64,000 nucleotides of DNA, from contig VXBA01001647.1 in the NCBI GenBank assembly GCA_013399895.1, positions 2,496-66,495 of the forward strand, given 5' to 3'. Every line of letters starts with the position of its first letter. The first letter of the stretch is position 1. Both the position numbers and the translations under genes were made by a program. The DNA is from Serilophus lunatus (taxonomy: Eukaryota > Chordata > Aves > Passeriformes > Eurylaimidae). The notes beneath the pieces are model-generated. The model saw nothing but the letters and a program-made list of their open reading frames with translations, ran no database searches and had not been told where the DNA came from. Shown here one piece after another: positions 38,172-49,600 of the stretch.

Positions 38172-38746
38172 AGGAATCATGGACTATCCTGAGCTGGAAG
38201 GGAATCACAAGAGTCATCAAAGTTCAACTCCTGGCCCTGCACAGGACCTCACCAAAATGCACCATGTGCCCGAGAGTGTTGTCCAGGTACTTCTTGAACT
38301 CTGTCAGCCTTGGCGCTGTGGCCACTTCTCTGGGGAGCCTGCTCAGTGCCCAACCGTTGTCTGAGTGAAGAACTGTTTCCTGACATTCAGCCTCAACTTC
38401 CCCTGACACAGCTTCATGCCATTCTCTCAGGTCCCCTCACTAGTTCCACAGAGAAGAGATCAGTGCAAACCGCTCCTCTTCCCCTCACAAGGAAGTTGTA
38501 ACTGCAATGAGTCTCCTCTTCTCCAGGCTGAGCAGACCAGGTGACCTTAGACATTCTTCCTCATATGGCTTCCCTTCAAGGCTCTTCACCATCTTCACAG
38601 CCCTCCTTTGGATGTTCTCCAACAGCTTAATATCTTTCTTATATTGTGACACCCAGGACTCGAGGTGAAGCTGCACCAGTGCAGAGCAGAGCAGGACAAT
38701 CAACCACTTCGACCAGCTGGTGATGCTGTGCCTGATGCACCCCATC
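38172..38746 (-). mobile_element. CR1 LINE, 3' 575 bp, minus strand
   Basis: Reading the plus strand, the reversed CR1 is colinear for 575 bp: GGAATCATGGACTATCCTG, TGGAAGGGAATCACAAGAG, AACTCCTGGCCCTGCACAGG, GTACTTCTTGAACTCTGTCA, TCTGGGGAGCCTGCTCAGTG, CCACAGAGAAGAGATCAGTG, then TCCTCTTCTCCAGGCTGAGC and GATGCTGTGCCTGATGCACC. It carries the last part of ORF2 and the 3' UTR. The element stops abruptly after CACCCCATCA, the usual result of 5' truncation during target-primed reverse transcription. Confidence 0.97.
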
Positions 38747-38748
38747 AA
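38485..38748 (-). pseudogene. CR1 ORF2 C-terminal remnant
   Basis: An open minus-strand stretch of 87 codons reads GCIRHSIT, IVLLCSALVQLHLES, QYKKDIKLLENIQRRAVKMV, KSLEGKPYEEE and LLSLEKRRL. These match the conserved C-terminal region after the reverse-transcriptase domain of CR1 ORF2 (family pattern: LGCIRHS, LCSALVRPHLEY, QYKKDI-LLE-VQRRA-K, LFSLEKRRL). In the family this polypeptide continues at both ends, so the copy is a fragment with no catalytic domain and is not expected to make a functional protein. Confidence 0.85.
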
Positions 38749-39857
38749 AAGTTCTGTCCTGATTCCAGTAGACAGGAGCTGACATCCTGAAATTGTTCCT
38801 ACAAGTGTTAAGGGTGCAAGATCAGCCTGAGTGGCAAAAGGTTCAGAGATTTGTACACCTTTAGACCATCTCCCAGGAGCAGATGCTCAACTGTGCGTGT
38901 GCAGAACTGACACGAAGGTCGGGCTCCCTACTCCCCCGCCTTCAGCCTCTGTGTGTGTGTTTATCTTCAGGCATGAAGTTTTTAAAATGCTTCCATTGGC
39001 TTGCACAGGGTGGTAGATGGCAGGATTAATGATTGTTCTTCAAAGCTATAAATTGCATCGTGTGTTTGCTCAGAGTTTGAGCCATGAGTTACTGCTGTAA
39101 TTAAATCCAGAAGGAGAGACCATAATAACATTCTGACTTGATTTCCAGTGGCAGAGCATTGATTAAGAGAGCTACATAATAAATGAGAGGCATTTCAGAA
39201 TCACACTGTTGATGTTATCTGTAATTTTTTTATAATTAGAAAAGACTAAAGAAAATTGTATATTATAATTACATGCATTATTAATTCTATCTGTTATGAA
39301 ATGAATTTTTCTATGATTACAGGTTGCAGCAAGATTTTTTGTGAATTTTTATGCGATCCAGTGTTTATAAAGTGTGTTCAGGTTTACAAAAGCCCTTGTA
39401 AGCAGCAGATATATTGGACTATATTCTTTCAAACTGGTTTAAAAGCAGACAAAGTTTGAGCTTATGGCTGAAAAGTCCAAAAGGAAACATAGTTTAGGGT
39501 CAATCATTTTCTGGTTAAAGTACATGGCACAATGAAACAAACATCCATAGAGCTACTACCTTCTATTCAAGTCCTTCACACAGAAGTCTTGAATAATTGA
39601 ATGGGGAAGGAGGTACACAGGATATTTAATTATTAAAACCCAACAAACCATAAATTTATGGTTCATTCAGCTCCTTTGGCGTAAAGTGACCTGAGTACAA
39701 GGTTTTGTTCTTGAATAAAATTGCATTCTACCATTCTCTATGATTATTTAGTGTATAATATATATTTTCAACTCTTTGTATTTAAATAAGAATGGAGTTA
39801 ACAGAAGATAAACAGAGATTCTTAATTTACTGAGAAAAGTGATTTCAACATGAAAAA
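38747..39857. other. Unique sequence between two opposed CR1 copies
   Basis: AT-rich sequence with a short TG run at about 38949-38961. The part 39050-39240 has several homeodomain-like words (TAATTAAAT near 39098, TGATTAAG near 39163, ATAATTAG near 39232) and might be a conserved non-coding element, but this cannot be judged without alignment. Confidence 0.5.
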
Positions 39858-40786
39858 CAAAGGAAAACCTGGGGAACTACAGACCAGTCAGTCTCATCTC
39901 AGTTCCTGGCAGGATCATGGAGCAGATGACACCAGTCTGTTTGGTGAGGTCAATATGCCAGAAGGAAGGGATTTTCTCCAGAGAGACCTCGACAGGCTGG
40001 AGATTTGAACCCATTGAAATCACATGAAGTTCAACAAGGTCCTGCACCTGGGTTGGAGCAATCACAAGCAGGAAAAGATGCTGGGTGGAGAATGGATTGA
40101 GAGCAGCCTTGGGGAGAAGGACTGGAGGGTATTGGTGAACAAGAAGTTTAACATGACCCGTCCATGTGTGCTCACAGCCCAGAAACCCCTCATGTCCTGG
40201 GCTGCATCAAAAGGACCGTTGCCAGCAGTCCAAGGAGGGGATTCTGGCCATCTGCTTCACTCTGGTGAGAACCGACCTGGAATACTGCATAAAGGTCTGG
40301 GAGCCCCAAACGTAAGAAGGACATGGACCTGTTGTAGCAAGTCTGGAGGAGGCCACAAAGATGCTCAAAGGGCTGGAGCCCCTCTGCTGTGTAGGCAGGC
40401 TGAAAGACCTGAGGTTGTTCAGCCTGGAGAAGAGAAGGCTCCAGAGTGACCTTAGAGTCCCTTCCAGTGCCTAAAGGGGCACCCTACAAGAGAGCTGGAG
40501 AGGAGCTTTTGACAAGAGCATGGAATGACAAGCCAAGGCGTAATGGCTTCAAACTGACAAATGGTGAGTTTTCATTGGATGTCAGGAAGAAATTCCTGAC
40601 TGTGACAGTGGTGAGACACTGTAACAGGTTACCCAGAGACGCTGCAAACCTGCAGCTGCAAACCTGCCCCAACCCTGGAAGTGTTCAGTGCCAGGCTCAA
40701 TGGTGCTTGGAGCAACCTGGTCTAGTGGAAGATTCCCTGCTTTAAGATCCCTTCCAATCCGAACCATTCTATGACTCTGTGAACTA
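39858..40786 (+). mobile_element. CR1 LINE, internally deleted, plus strand, 930 bp
   Basis: The left end encodes the start of the reverse-transcriptase region (NYRPVSLISVPGRIMEQ). Within about 15 bp the sequence jumps to the ORF2 C-terminal part: GAGAGACCTCGACAGGCTGG, then MKFNKVLHLGW, then SLEKRRLQSDL. It then continues without a break to the 3' end, GGAGCAACCTGGTCTAGTGG and AACCATTCTATGACTCTGTG. A large internal segment with most of the catalytic palm is absent. A 14-bp tandem duplication (GCTGCAAACCTGC at 40641 and again at 40655) lies near its end. Confidence 0.93.
39863..40745 (+). pseudogene. CR1 ORF2 remnant (reverse transcriptase start plus C-terminal region)
   Basis: Frame-shifted pieces of CR1 ORF2 can be followed: NYRPVSLISVPGRIMEQ at 39875-39925, MKFNKVLHLGW and EKDWRVLVNKKFNMTR from 40024, LGCIKRTVAS in another frame, RTDLEYC and ATKMLKGLEPL, LRLFSLEKRRLQSDL, and GFKLTNGEFSLDVRKKFLTV with VVRHCNRLPRDA in 40446-40745. 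Frame changes and stop codons lie between the pieces. The YxDD-type catalytic core is missing through the internal deletion. It is a dead copy. Confidence 0.88.
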
Positions 40787-43700
40787 AGTTGTGCCTTTTA
40801 TCGCTTATCTTCTATTCGAAGCTTAAAAGTACAAAACCAACAGGATAAATTGTAAGATGCATCAAAAGCCGTTTGAGTGCTTGATTATTACCGCAGGATT
40901 TCTAAGGCTTCGTGCACTCACATCAGACAGCAGGCAGATCTCACACAGTACTGGAGCTGAACCATTTGGCATGCTTGAGTCTACTAATTTGGTGAACAAC
41001 TTCATATCCAAAAAACCAAGAAAACTGTTATCAAGTCGTAAAGCCAAAACAAAGTACCTTTACCATCTTCATGTAGACAAAATAACAGGATCCCTTGTAA
41101 TTAACCACAGACCTATCCCGAAATATCAGCAATTAATATGAATATGAAGCTTCCAGGGTGTGAATGTGGAAAAGTACAAATACAAATAGGCAATTCTCTC
41201 ATTTCTGATTCCATAACACCAGCAATCACACAAACTCAGCAAGAACAGCCATCATGCAGAATGCATCTCAAGATCACTTCTTCCCAGAACTGAAATCCAT
41301 GTGCCAAGACCACCAGCATCACAGGACCACCCAGAGCCAGCCTCTGCCAGCCAGAACCATACAACTCCCATATGGCTCATGGAAATAAGGCTGCATTAAT
41401 GCCTGGTAAAGACCAATTGGAGAATTGTTAAAAGGAGGCTCTGAACATGTTCCAGTCACTGAGTGTTGATTCTGGCAGGCACAAAGGGAGTCGTGCTTGG
41501 TCCCACACTGAGCTGCTGCGCTGCAGTCTGGGGCTCCCTCCAGATGGTTACAGATGCCTCTGAATGGGGACCAGCTGGTTAATGTTTTCTTGCCTTGGTT
41601 ACATGCAGATAAAACCATTTGCGTCATGGTTACTTTTGACAGAAAGTGGTTTTCCTTAATTCACTTTTGGCTCAATAAAGGGTGTTTTTTAGCTGGAGAC
41701 AAAAGGGTTATTCTGGCAGGTTATGGAAATGCCTTGCAGGTTTGCCTGTGAAATAAACACTTGATCCAAACTTGACTGAACTTTCTTAAGACAGACACAA
41801 ATGTCCCACGTGGTGCTGCCACACGAAATGCATTGGTTGTCTTACCCACTTATTAGCTGCGTTTTGCCATAATGTGTCCTAACTGGCAACAAGCTTTGAT
41901 TTCAAGACTCCTGGAGAGATTCTAACCCAGAATACCATTAGTCACAATCTGAGTTTTGTCTTCATCGACTTCTTATGGTATTTTAGAGAAGTTTATCTTG
42001 AAGAACACTTCTTCCAGCCCTAATTCTTGTAGGCAGAAGATTTCCTTCTTTCATTTTTCTAACTTTTAATAATTAAAAGGTATTAAGAAGCAACATGAAG
42101 GAGAAGTCTTCTTGCTCCCCAGCTGCACAGGATAGTATCAGGAGAGAGGTTTACCTACCTGAAACAAGGCTGATTAGATGGGGAAGTGGACTGTATCTCA
42201 TCTTACCTTGGAAGTTTCAACGCTAGGTCTCATCCCAAGAATATATTAGACTTCCATCTTTATTATAAAGCAAAGATCCCTCCTACCAAGTCAGAACTTG
42301 CAGGAAGAATTACTTTATCTGACCTACCAGATTCCACTGTGTCTAATTTCCCTTTCTATAGGATTCCTACACGCAAGAATTTTGAAGGACAGGAGTTGTT
42401 CTTTATACATAAACTGAAGTAATCCAATTCACCTGACCAGATGTAAATGCTAACTAATGATTCTTTCTTAATCCATAGATTTTCTTAATGGTACTATTAG
42501 AAAATTAATAATTACTTAATATATTACTTTAAAAGTCAAATATTAATACTTTCCCAATATTTCATGCTCTAAAGTACTTCGCATTCCCCTTTGACAATGA
42601 GGCCAAGACACACAGCACCAGGAGTGTAGGTTTCTATTTTTGGTCAGATTAATCCTTGGTGAATCTGGATGAACCTTGAGAATTATAAAAACAGACCCGT
42701 TATGGGCATGAAGAATGAATGCCACAGTAACAAACTGTTCATTTCAACAGGAAAAAAAATGATTCCTTGTCCAGAGTTATCATTGACAATTATATAAAAA
42801 TAACCACAGATTACCTTAGCTGTGTTGGGAAATGTGCTTTGCTGGTACCCTAAACATGGAAGTGCAATATCAATTGTGTACATTTTCTTCTTCCACTAGC
42901 TATTTTCTCTGCCATAAAAAGAGTCTCTGATTGCTAAAGCAAATTGATTCCATGTGCCAACTCCCCCACAAAATTAGTGAATCTACTAGTGGATGCACTG
43001 CCCCTTTATGGAAGCCCATATCGCTTACTCCTCTGGGAATAAGTCTGATGGGGTGATTCAAGACCATCTTATGTAGTGCAGAAGCAATTATTGCTGGGAC
43101 AAGAACCCATTTCATACAATGCTGCATTTATCCTTAGTTTGAAACAACACTGCCTCAAATTATCTGAGTGACTCTACAGAGACTATGTTCAGCAGTTAAC
43201 TCAGTAACATTGCAGTCTCCAGATGGGCAAAGACAGATCACGTGGATCTATACACTTAATGAATAGCCAAATATGGCAGCTGCTTTAAAATGCTATCAAA
43301 ATATTTTCCAACAAAGCTAAGAGGTCACTCTGTTCTATTTTAGTGTATTGCTTACAAAATCGATACTGCCTTTGAAAGCAGAACATGGGTTGGATTGTCT
43401 TTAAAGGTGCTGTAATTCTTGCTGAATATAATTAGCAACATTACTTGCCAAATTATGGCAGAAACTAACATCCCCTGCCTCTGACTATATTTACTTCATG
43501 TGTTTAAACTCCAAATGTGGGTAATACCTATGGCTGGTCTACATGTGGTTGTATTTCAGCTGCTGGCTTGAGTGTTCAAGGCTAAATCAGGTGTGACAGA
43601 CAGACATGACACTATATTCCCACTTGGGAGACTGCAGAGCTTCTCATAAGAGAATCCCAGAAAATATTTACTTCTGTAGTATTCCAAATCACCTAAGGAA

Positions 43701-45137
43701 AAGATAAATTTAGAATTTAACTGAGCTGTTTGCTTTGAAAATTTTTTTTAAAAATATATTAAAGTAATCAAAGATAGATCAGAAAAGATAGGTCAGAATA
43801 GGATTCTTAAAACACAAATGCTGTAGTTTTCATTCTTTGGAAGACCAAAACATGGTGCAAACCTACTACCTAGACAGTTTCCCAATTCCTGCATCAAATT
43901 TCTATGCTAACAAAACACCATTTGCAGGAAGGCCTGTGCCTGTAAACACACTGTTGTATGATGCAAGGCCATCACTCATCAAGCTCTATCCTCAGGTGAT
44001 GCCCCAGTGTTTTCTCCATTTAAGCTTTTTCTCAGAAGAAAACACACAGAATTAGACCCATAGTGCCCTGAGTTGCTTCTTTGAACAACTGGAACAAAAT
44101 TCCCGGTGGTGGCAAACTCTGCTTCCTCCAGTGCCCTAGTGATGACAGATATTGGTTAGAAATCAACCAGAAATTATGGATAGAGGATTTGCTGGGTGAG
44201 GCTTCTGATTTTTTATAACTTTATTATATGTTTTGAACTGAATATCCATTAATCTAAATCTTTTCAAGGGTCATGATTTTGATGATGTTATCCCTCTCAC
44301 CTCTATGATACTCTTTAAGCAGTTTGCAGGACTTTTACCTGATCCTTTTATCTCTCCTAGAAAAGTCAGCTGTTCCACAGAGAGAAATATGTGAGGTTAT
44401 TTACTCACGTGTTATTAAAGCCTCTTTGCTCATAGATGGATGCATAGGTTGCCATGTTAACATAGGTTGCCATGTTAACAGTAGTTATATGAAATATGGT
44501 CTCGTTACTTGTTAGAAGCTCCTGGAATAAAAATATTACTTCAGCTACACAATACTGATTTTTTGTGATCATTGGACATCCTGTCCCACATTGCTTCCTG
44601 ACTCCAACAGCCTTACTGTGAATGTGAGGATCAGAGAGACAGAAAATGGAAACTAACACCTTGTTTAACTTTCAGCCTGGTGCCAATACTCTTCTTATTG
44701 CAAGACAGAGTAATCAAGGACCCGAAGTAAATTAATTCTCTCTTCAAACATTCCTATCAAAAATTATGTATGGCAGAGTTCCCTGAAAATCACCAGCATA
44801 TGGAGAATTTCTTCAGAGATTTACAGCTCCCCAGGCTCTCTCTGATAAAGACAACATATTTAGAGAAGGGAGTAGCAAGTGTGATGAACAGAATCATGTT
44901 GCCTCAACAGAATATCTACCATCCAAATGATGGCATCTTTGATCGGTTGGAGCTAAGTCCTCTCATAATGGTATCTGACAACCCTCCTCTCCCTGCTCAC
45001 CTCAGGTGCTTAATTACACAAAAGTGAACAGCAATAAATGAATGGAATTATGCAAAACACCGTCCTCTCAGGACAGGGATAACAACACAGACTGGAGAAT
45101 TTCTCCCAATAAGTCACATTTCTGGACTTGGACAGAG
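40787..45137. other. Unique non-coding sequence
   Basis: No gene was recognised in 4.35 kb. The longest frames are 102 codons (41319-41627, minus) and 94 codons (40857-41141, plus). An 85-codon frame at 44770-45027 and a 72-codon frame at 43837-44055 look less repetitive than most but match nothing I know. An exact 18-bp tandem duplication lies at 44443-44478. Confidence 0.5.
44443..44478. repeat. Exact 18-bp tandem duplication
   Basis: CATAGGTTGCCATGTTAA occurs twice head to tail without a mismatch, followed by the first two bases of a third unit. Perfect identity suggests a recent replication-slippage event. Confidence 0.95.
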
Positions 45138-45512
45138 TTATAGAACAAGAGCCCTAGAAGGAATGAAAGATACCTTTATTTGAAGGCAGTATCAGCATAT
45201 ATCATTCTTGACAGATGTTTGTTCAATTTGCTTCTAAAGACCCTACAATTATAGGAGCAACCTTCCTAAGAAACCTATTCCACAGGTTTACTACCCTTGT
45301 CCTTCGAGAGCTTTTCTTAACGCTCAATTTGAATGTCTCTTACATAAATTTACAAACATCACTGTTTGTCCTGACCACCATGAGCACAGAAAACCTTCTT
45401 GTCCTCTTTGAAATGGCTTTTTATGTACATCAGGGTGGTTAGCAGGCCTTGCTTCAGCCTTTTTTGATGCCACTACATAACCCATTGGTCTTTCAATTTT
45501 TACTCAGAGATT

Positions 45513-45539
45513 AAAAAAAAAAAAAAAGGAAAAAAAAAG
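45513..45539. repeat. A-rich tract
   Basis: Fifteen A, GG, eight A and G-A, lying within the interrupted ancient CR1 about 30 bp left of the 3' end of the younger CR1 tail. CR1 elements normally end in short ATTCTATG-type repeats, not poly-A, so this run is probably independent of both insertions. Confidence 0.9.
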
Positions 45540-45570
45540 ACGGCTTCTTCACAATCTTTCTCAGATGACA

Positions 45571-45712
45571 ACAGAATCACAGAGTCAATTAGGTTGGAAA
45601 AGACCACTAGAATCATCAAGTTCAACCTTTGACCCAACACCACATTGTCAACTGGACCATGGCACTATGTGCCACATCTAGTCTCTTCTTAAATATCCCC
45701 AGGGACTGAATT
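45571..45712 (-). mobile_element. Younger CR1 3' tail nested in the ancient CR1, minus strand
   Basis: The plus strand reads ACAGAATCACAGAGTCAATT, AGGTTGGAAAAGACCACTAG, AATCATCAAGTTCAACC, ACCCAACACCACATTGTCAA, GTGCCACATCTAGTCTCTTC and CCCCAGGGACTGAATTC. This is the reversed avian CR1 3' end of the TTCCAACC type, less diverged than its host. Ancient CR1 sequence lies on both sides. Confidence 0.92.
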
Positions 45713-45884
45713 CTGTCTTGTACATCCAAAACTCTCTTAAAAACTAATTAATGAAAACTGACCATAAGATTCCTATGCTGAGCAGGGCAGAGAGCCCCTC
45801 TGTCTGAACCTGTATGTGGAATGTTTGTCATTCTTACAACAGCACACCTTTGCCTACTTACAGGTAATTTCTGCTCTGCTGTAA

Positions 45885-46540
45885 CCCAAGATAGTTTTCT
45901 GGAGAACTGTTTTCTAGCCAGTTCTTTCCAAGCCTATTTGCTTATCTAAGTGTGTCTGGTTAAGAATACATTGCTGGATTTAGCCCTATTTTTTTTCAGA
46001 AATTTCTATTATGTATCACACAAATATAAGCCCTTTATCCACTACGCTTGCAGTCCTTCCCAGTTTTATGCCAAAGTTACCAAGCAAACCTTAATTTTTT
46101 TTCCAAATAAAGCCATGTGACCTTTGTGCCTCCTCAAACCAATGCACAAGGATTTTTTCGCAGTAAAGGAAATTAAAATGATTTAACACAACTTATTTTT
46201 GACCAACTCATGTTGACTGCTATTTATCTTCCAATTATTTATGAAAATGCTACCAATAATTTATGATAGTTGATTTTTTTCCCCTCTAGAACTATTGTTA
46301 ATCTAACTGGACTGCAATTCCCAAGCTACATTCAGAAAAAAATTTTTTCTCCTTCTCCAGTATTCTTCAAGCTTATTGTAATTGTCTGCAGACAGCTTTC
46401 ATTCTTCATTGTGTAGCAGACCAATCCTCCCTTTGATCTCCCTTATTCTATTAATGGATCTTACAGAATTAATTCTGGTTATCTTTGAGGTCTTGTTTTG
46501 TGCCTTGGCCTTTCTGGTTTTATCCCTGAATGCTTGTGCT
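45885..46540 (-). pseudogene. Ancient CR1 ORF2 reverse-transcriptase remnant
   Basis: On the minus strand, from 46540 downwards, one reads FRDKTRKAKAQNK (family: CRD-IRKAKA, the linker before the reverse transcriptase). Next comes NCSPVRLTIVLEGK at about 46320-46280 (family: NYRPVSLTSVPGK), then QHELVKNKLC (family: QHGFVKNKSC) near 46225, then NWLENSSPENYLGL at about 45923-45882 (family: NWLENRTQR). The order is correct for ORF2, with stops and frame changes between the pieces and the catalytic region badly eroded. It is a dead copy. Confidence 0.82.
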
Positions 46541-46600
46541 GTTCTTTCAGATTTATTCTTGGAAATCTGGCCTCTTCTTTTTTTTCTGTATGTTTCTGTC

Positions 46601-49600
46601 TGGTGTTAAAGTTACAGAAAACCCTTCATCACCAGCCCAGCTTGGCACCTGCTGAATTTCCTATTCTTGCATTTGGGCAGCCTGAATTCAGCCCAGCCCT
46701 TAGCTTAATTGGGAAAACTGACAACTTCATCTTCTATTAGTCTTACCTCTTACAAGTTCTTATTTATCAAATTTATGTTCATTGAGATCTGTTGTCTTGA
46801 AACCTGCTGCTTTTATCACGATCTCTTTCACCTTCCCCTTCTGACACAGAAGTCTTTAGGCAATTAGAAAAAAAATTAGAAATCACCCAGGAAATATTAC
46901 CGTCCTCCATCATGTAATGATAGTAAAGTTGAACATACAGAGGAAAAATATTTAGCCCTTCAGCTGCCCAGTAGGAAGTAGAAGTTAGGAAGGGAAGTTT
47001 TATGAGAAAGGAGAATGTCCCAGAACGTGCTCATGTAGTGTGAGAGAAACCAACATCTTCAGAGGGCCTTGAGGGTCCAATGCAGAAAGCACAAGCACGA
47101 TGGCTCTCCTAGAGCAGTGGCACCATATCTCACCACACTCTTGGCACCCATTTGCATTGACAGCATACCATTTCTTCTGTGGACAAAGTATAAATTTTAA
47201 CCTTGACCTTCTTAGAACTCACAAAATAAAGCACTTCTCTGTGCCCCAGCACAGAAAGGGAGCTCATCTGGGTCTCTTCTGAGGTGCCATTCACCAGTAG
47301 GCACATTAGACTTTAAGCACTGGCTTAAAGACATGGCTTCCCCTGATGGGTCATTTAACAACACATGGAGTAACTTCAGAAAACATGGCAATTAGCCCAA
47401 ATCAGCCTGTGACTCACAAGCATTTAACCACCACCCCAGAAGTAGGTATTTGCACAACTGTGGTTTTGGAATAGCATCCCCCAGTGCTCAAAAGTAATCC
47501 AGCAAGACCTAAAGTCATAAAACTCGGCACATCAACCTCTCCTTCTGCACTACTTACTCCAGACCAGCCTTCCCTTCCCAGACCTACTGCCACTTCTCCA
47601 TAGATGGAAAGCAATAGAGGTTTGTCATCTGCACAATATGCTTTGGAGCTCCCCATTGAGGTTTCACTCCTAGACAGACAAATCCCAGATGTATTGCAAC
47701 CCATTATAACAACCTGTTTCAGGCCTTCTCTTCATAACACGAGGCTTATGACACTTCATAAAGAGGCAAAAATAGGGATACAGGCAATTCAGACACCTGT
47801 TAAACAATGAAATTAAGTTGTGACCGACCAGACAGCACTAGCCTTTCCCTCCAATATGCCTAGAAATAGAGTAAGAGAAAATATCTCTCTCCCTTATTTT
47901 GGCTTTTTTGTGCAGTTAGACATTTTAGTCTCAGGGCTGTGGAAATACAGGCAACAGCTGCCCTTTTGGCTGGACAGATGAGCCTCAAAACACTGTAGGC
48001 ACACCAGTGGCCAGTTATTCCTGGGAAGTTGTCCAACAGCTGACCTCAGTCCCCAGCCTTCTGCAGGGCTTGGGAACAGCCTCTGTAGGAAAGCACATGT
48101 TGGGGGTTTTTCTCTCGCATTTTGGGGTGATGATCAGCAAAGAGCCACTCTTGCAATGTGTCTCTCTCAACGTTTCAAGAGGCAGCAGAATACCCTCAGT
48201 GGAAAACCCCCACATCTGAAAGATCCTGTGCCTGGAAGCTGTCCAGGGCTTGCTGGCTCGCTGACCAGATCGCGAGATTCACCTTTGCAGCCAAGAATTT
48301 TCCCTGCTGGACCAAAGAAATGCAGGAGCTCATTTCCAAGCAGCAGCAAGCAGAAAAAAAAATGTGCATGGAGTGAGGCAAGTCCAGTGAGTCTACAGAA
48401 GGCAAATGCAAGCTGATATTTTGCATCCCTAGCCCCTGTCTGCTGTGTGGTCCAATAACATCAGTGTGCATCTTTCCCAGCAAGGGGACGGAAAGAAGGA
48501 AGATGTTAAGAAGGCAACAAACCTGAGCCCTTTAAGGGAGAACTGCCTGTACTGACCATGGGAGAATGTGAACATGCCTACCACTGAATCCACCAACTCT
48601 TCCCCAGAATACAGACATCAAATTGTCTTCTCTTGAACAAAGTCCAGTCAGGATAATTTACTCAGTTGGGGCCCAGGTATAAATCCTAAATTCATATGAG
48701 ATACCTTAATCCCCATCTTCCACAGACTATGCAGTTTTTGTCTGTGGGACACTGTTAAATCCCTGAAAAATTACTTGGAAACAGCTTTTCCTACTACATT
48801 CCCTTTTTTTAATGTGTTTATAAATGGTGCAGTCCTGTGCAGTACAGGAGTATGAGTTCTTGTAGGCACTGTGGCAGGGAGCCTGTAGAGTAAGTGCCTG
48901 TTCCGGTACTGACATCTAGCCCAGCCTCTGGGATCAGCCTTGGAGGGGTGAGGGATTCCCCACTCCACCTAAATTTCATAGACTTGTTCATCTCGTTACT
49001 GCTCACTCCCCACAGCAGCTCTTGGTCGAGCGGGAGAAGGAGTGTGCTGAAAAATTAATGAGCATATTTAAATACCTGATTAAAAGATGGGTAGATGGAG
49101 GGAGATAAGAGAAGGAGGAGGATGTATTTTAAGGGGAGAACAGACTTAAGAATGCCTCTCTCTCTGCAGAGGTGTAATCTCTCTCTGCAGTAAAGACAGA
49201 TTCAAGTATCTCCTCTACTTTAGAAGCCGAATTCCTGTCTGACTCTTGCTATTGTCCTCTATTTTCACATGAGGTCAAAGTGCCCTTCCTGACAGTCCAG
49301 ATTGGCTTCCTGAACCAGCTTTCCTTTAAAATTTTATACTACTTATTTTTGAGACATTGCAGTGGTTAATACCAGGGGATATTAGGTTTCCTTTACTTTC
49401 TGTAACAGCATCTCCCACAGTGTATTGGGCCAGAGAGATGTAAGCTTTTATAGTAAACCAGTTTTTTATCACCAGACCAGTTTCATCACTGCTTTAAGGG
49501 AATGAATTGATGGACCAGGTTTGCAGGTACAACTTAAGGTGTCTGCAGGCTTGAACCAATCACTGCACTGACTGTGCTTTGCCCAAAAAACTTCTCATCC

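Larger units (their letters stand above)
45138..46600 (-). mobile_element. Ancient CR1 LINE copy (ORF2 plus 3' UTR), minus strand, interrupted
   Basis: The left part, 45138-45470, matches reversed old-type CR1 3' sequence: GACAGATGTTTGTTCAATTT, ACCTATTCCACAGGTTTACT and CTGTTTGTCCTGACCACCA. The right part, from about 45770 to 46600, encodes decayed reverse transcriptase on the minus strand. A younger CR1 tail (45571-45712) and an A-rich run (45513-45539) lie between the two parts. The divergence, and the resemblance to the CR1 type common in turtles and crocodilians, point to a very old insertion. The 5' limit is uncertain and may extend towards 46900. Confidence 0.85.

Noticed and set aside
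45513..45539. Poly-A tail of a processed pseudogene
   Set aside because: The sequence to its left is reversed CR1, not a retroposed mRNA, and no coding remnant ends at the tract.
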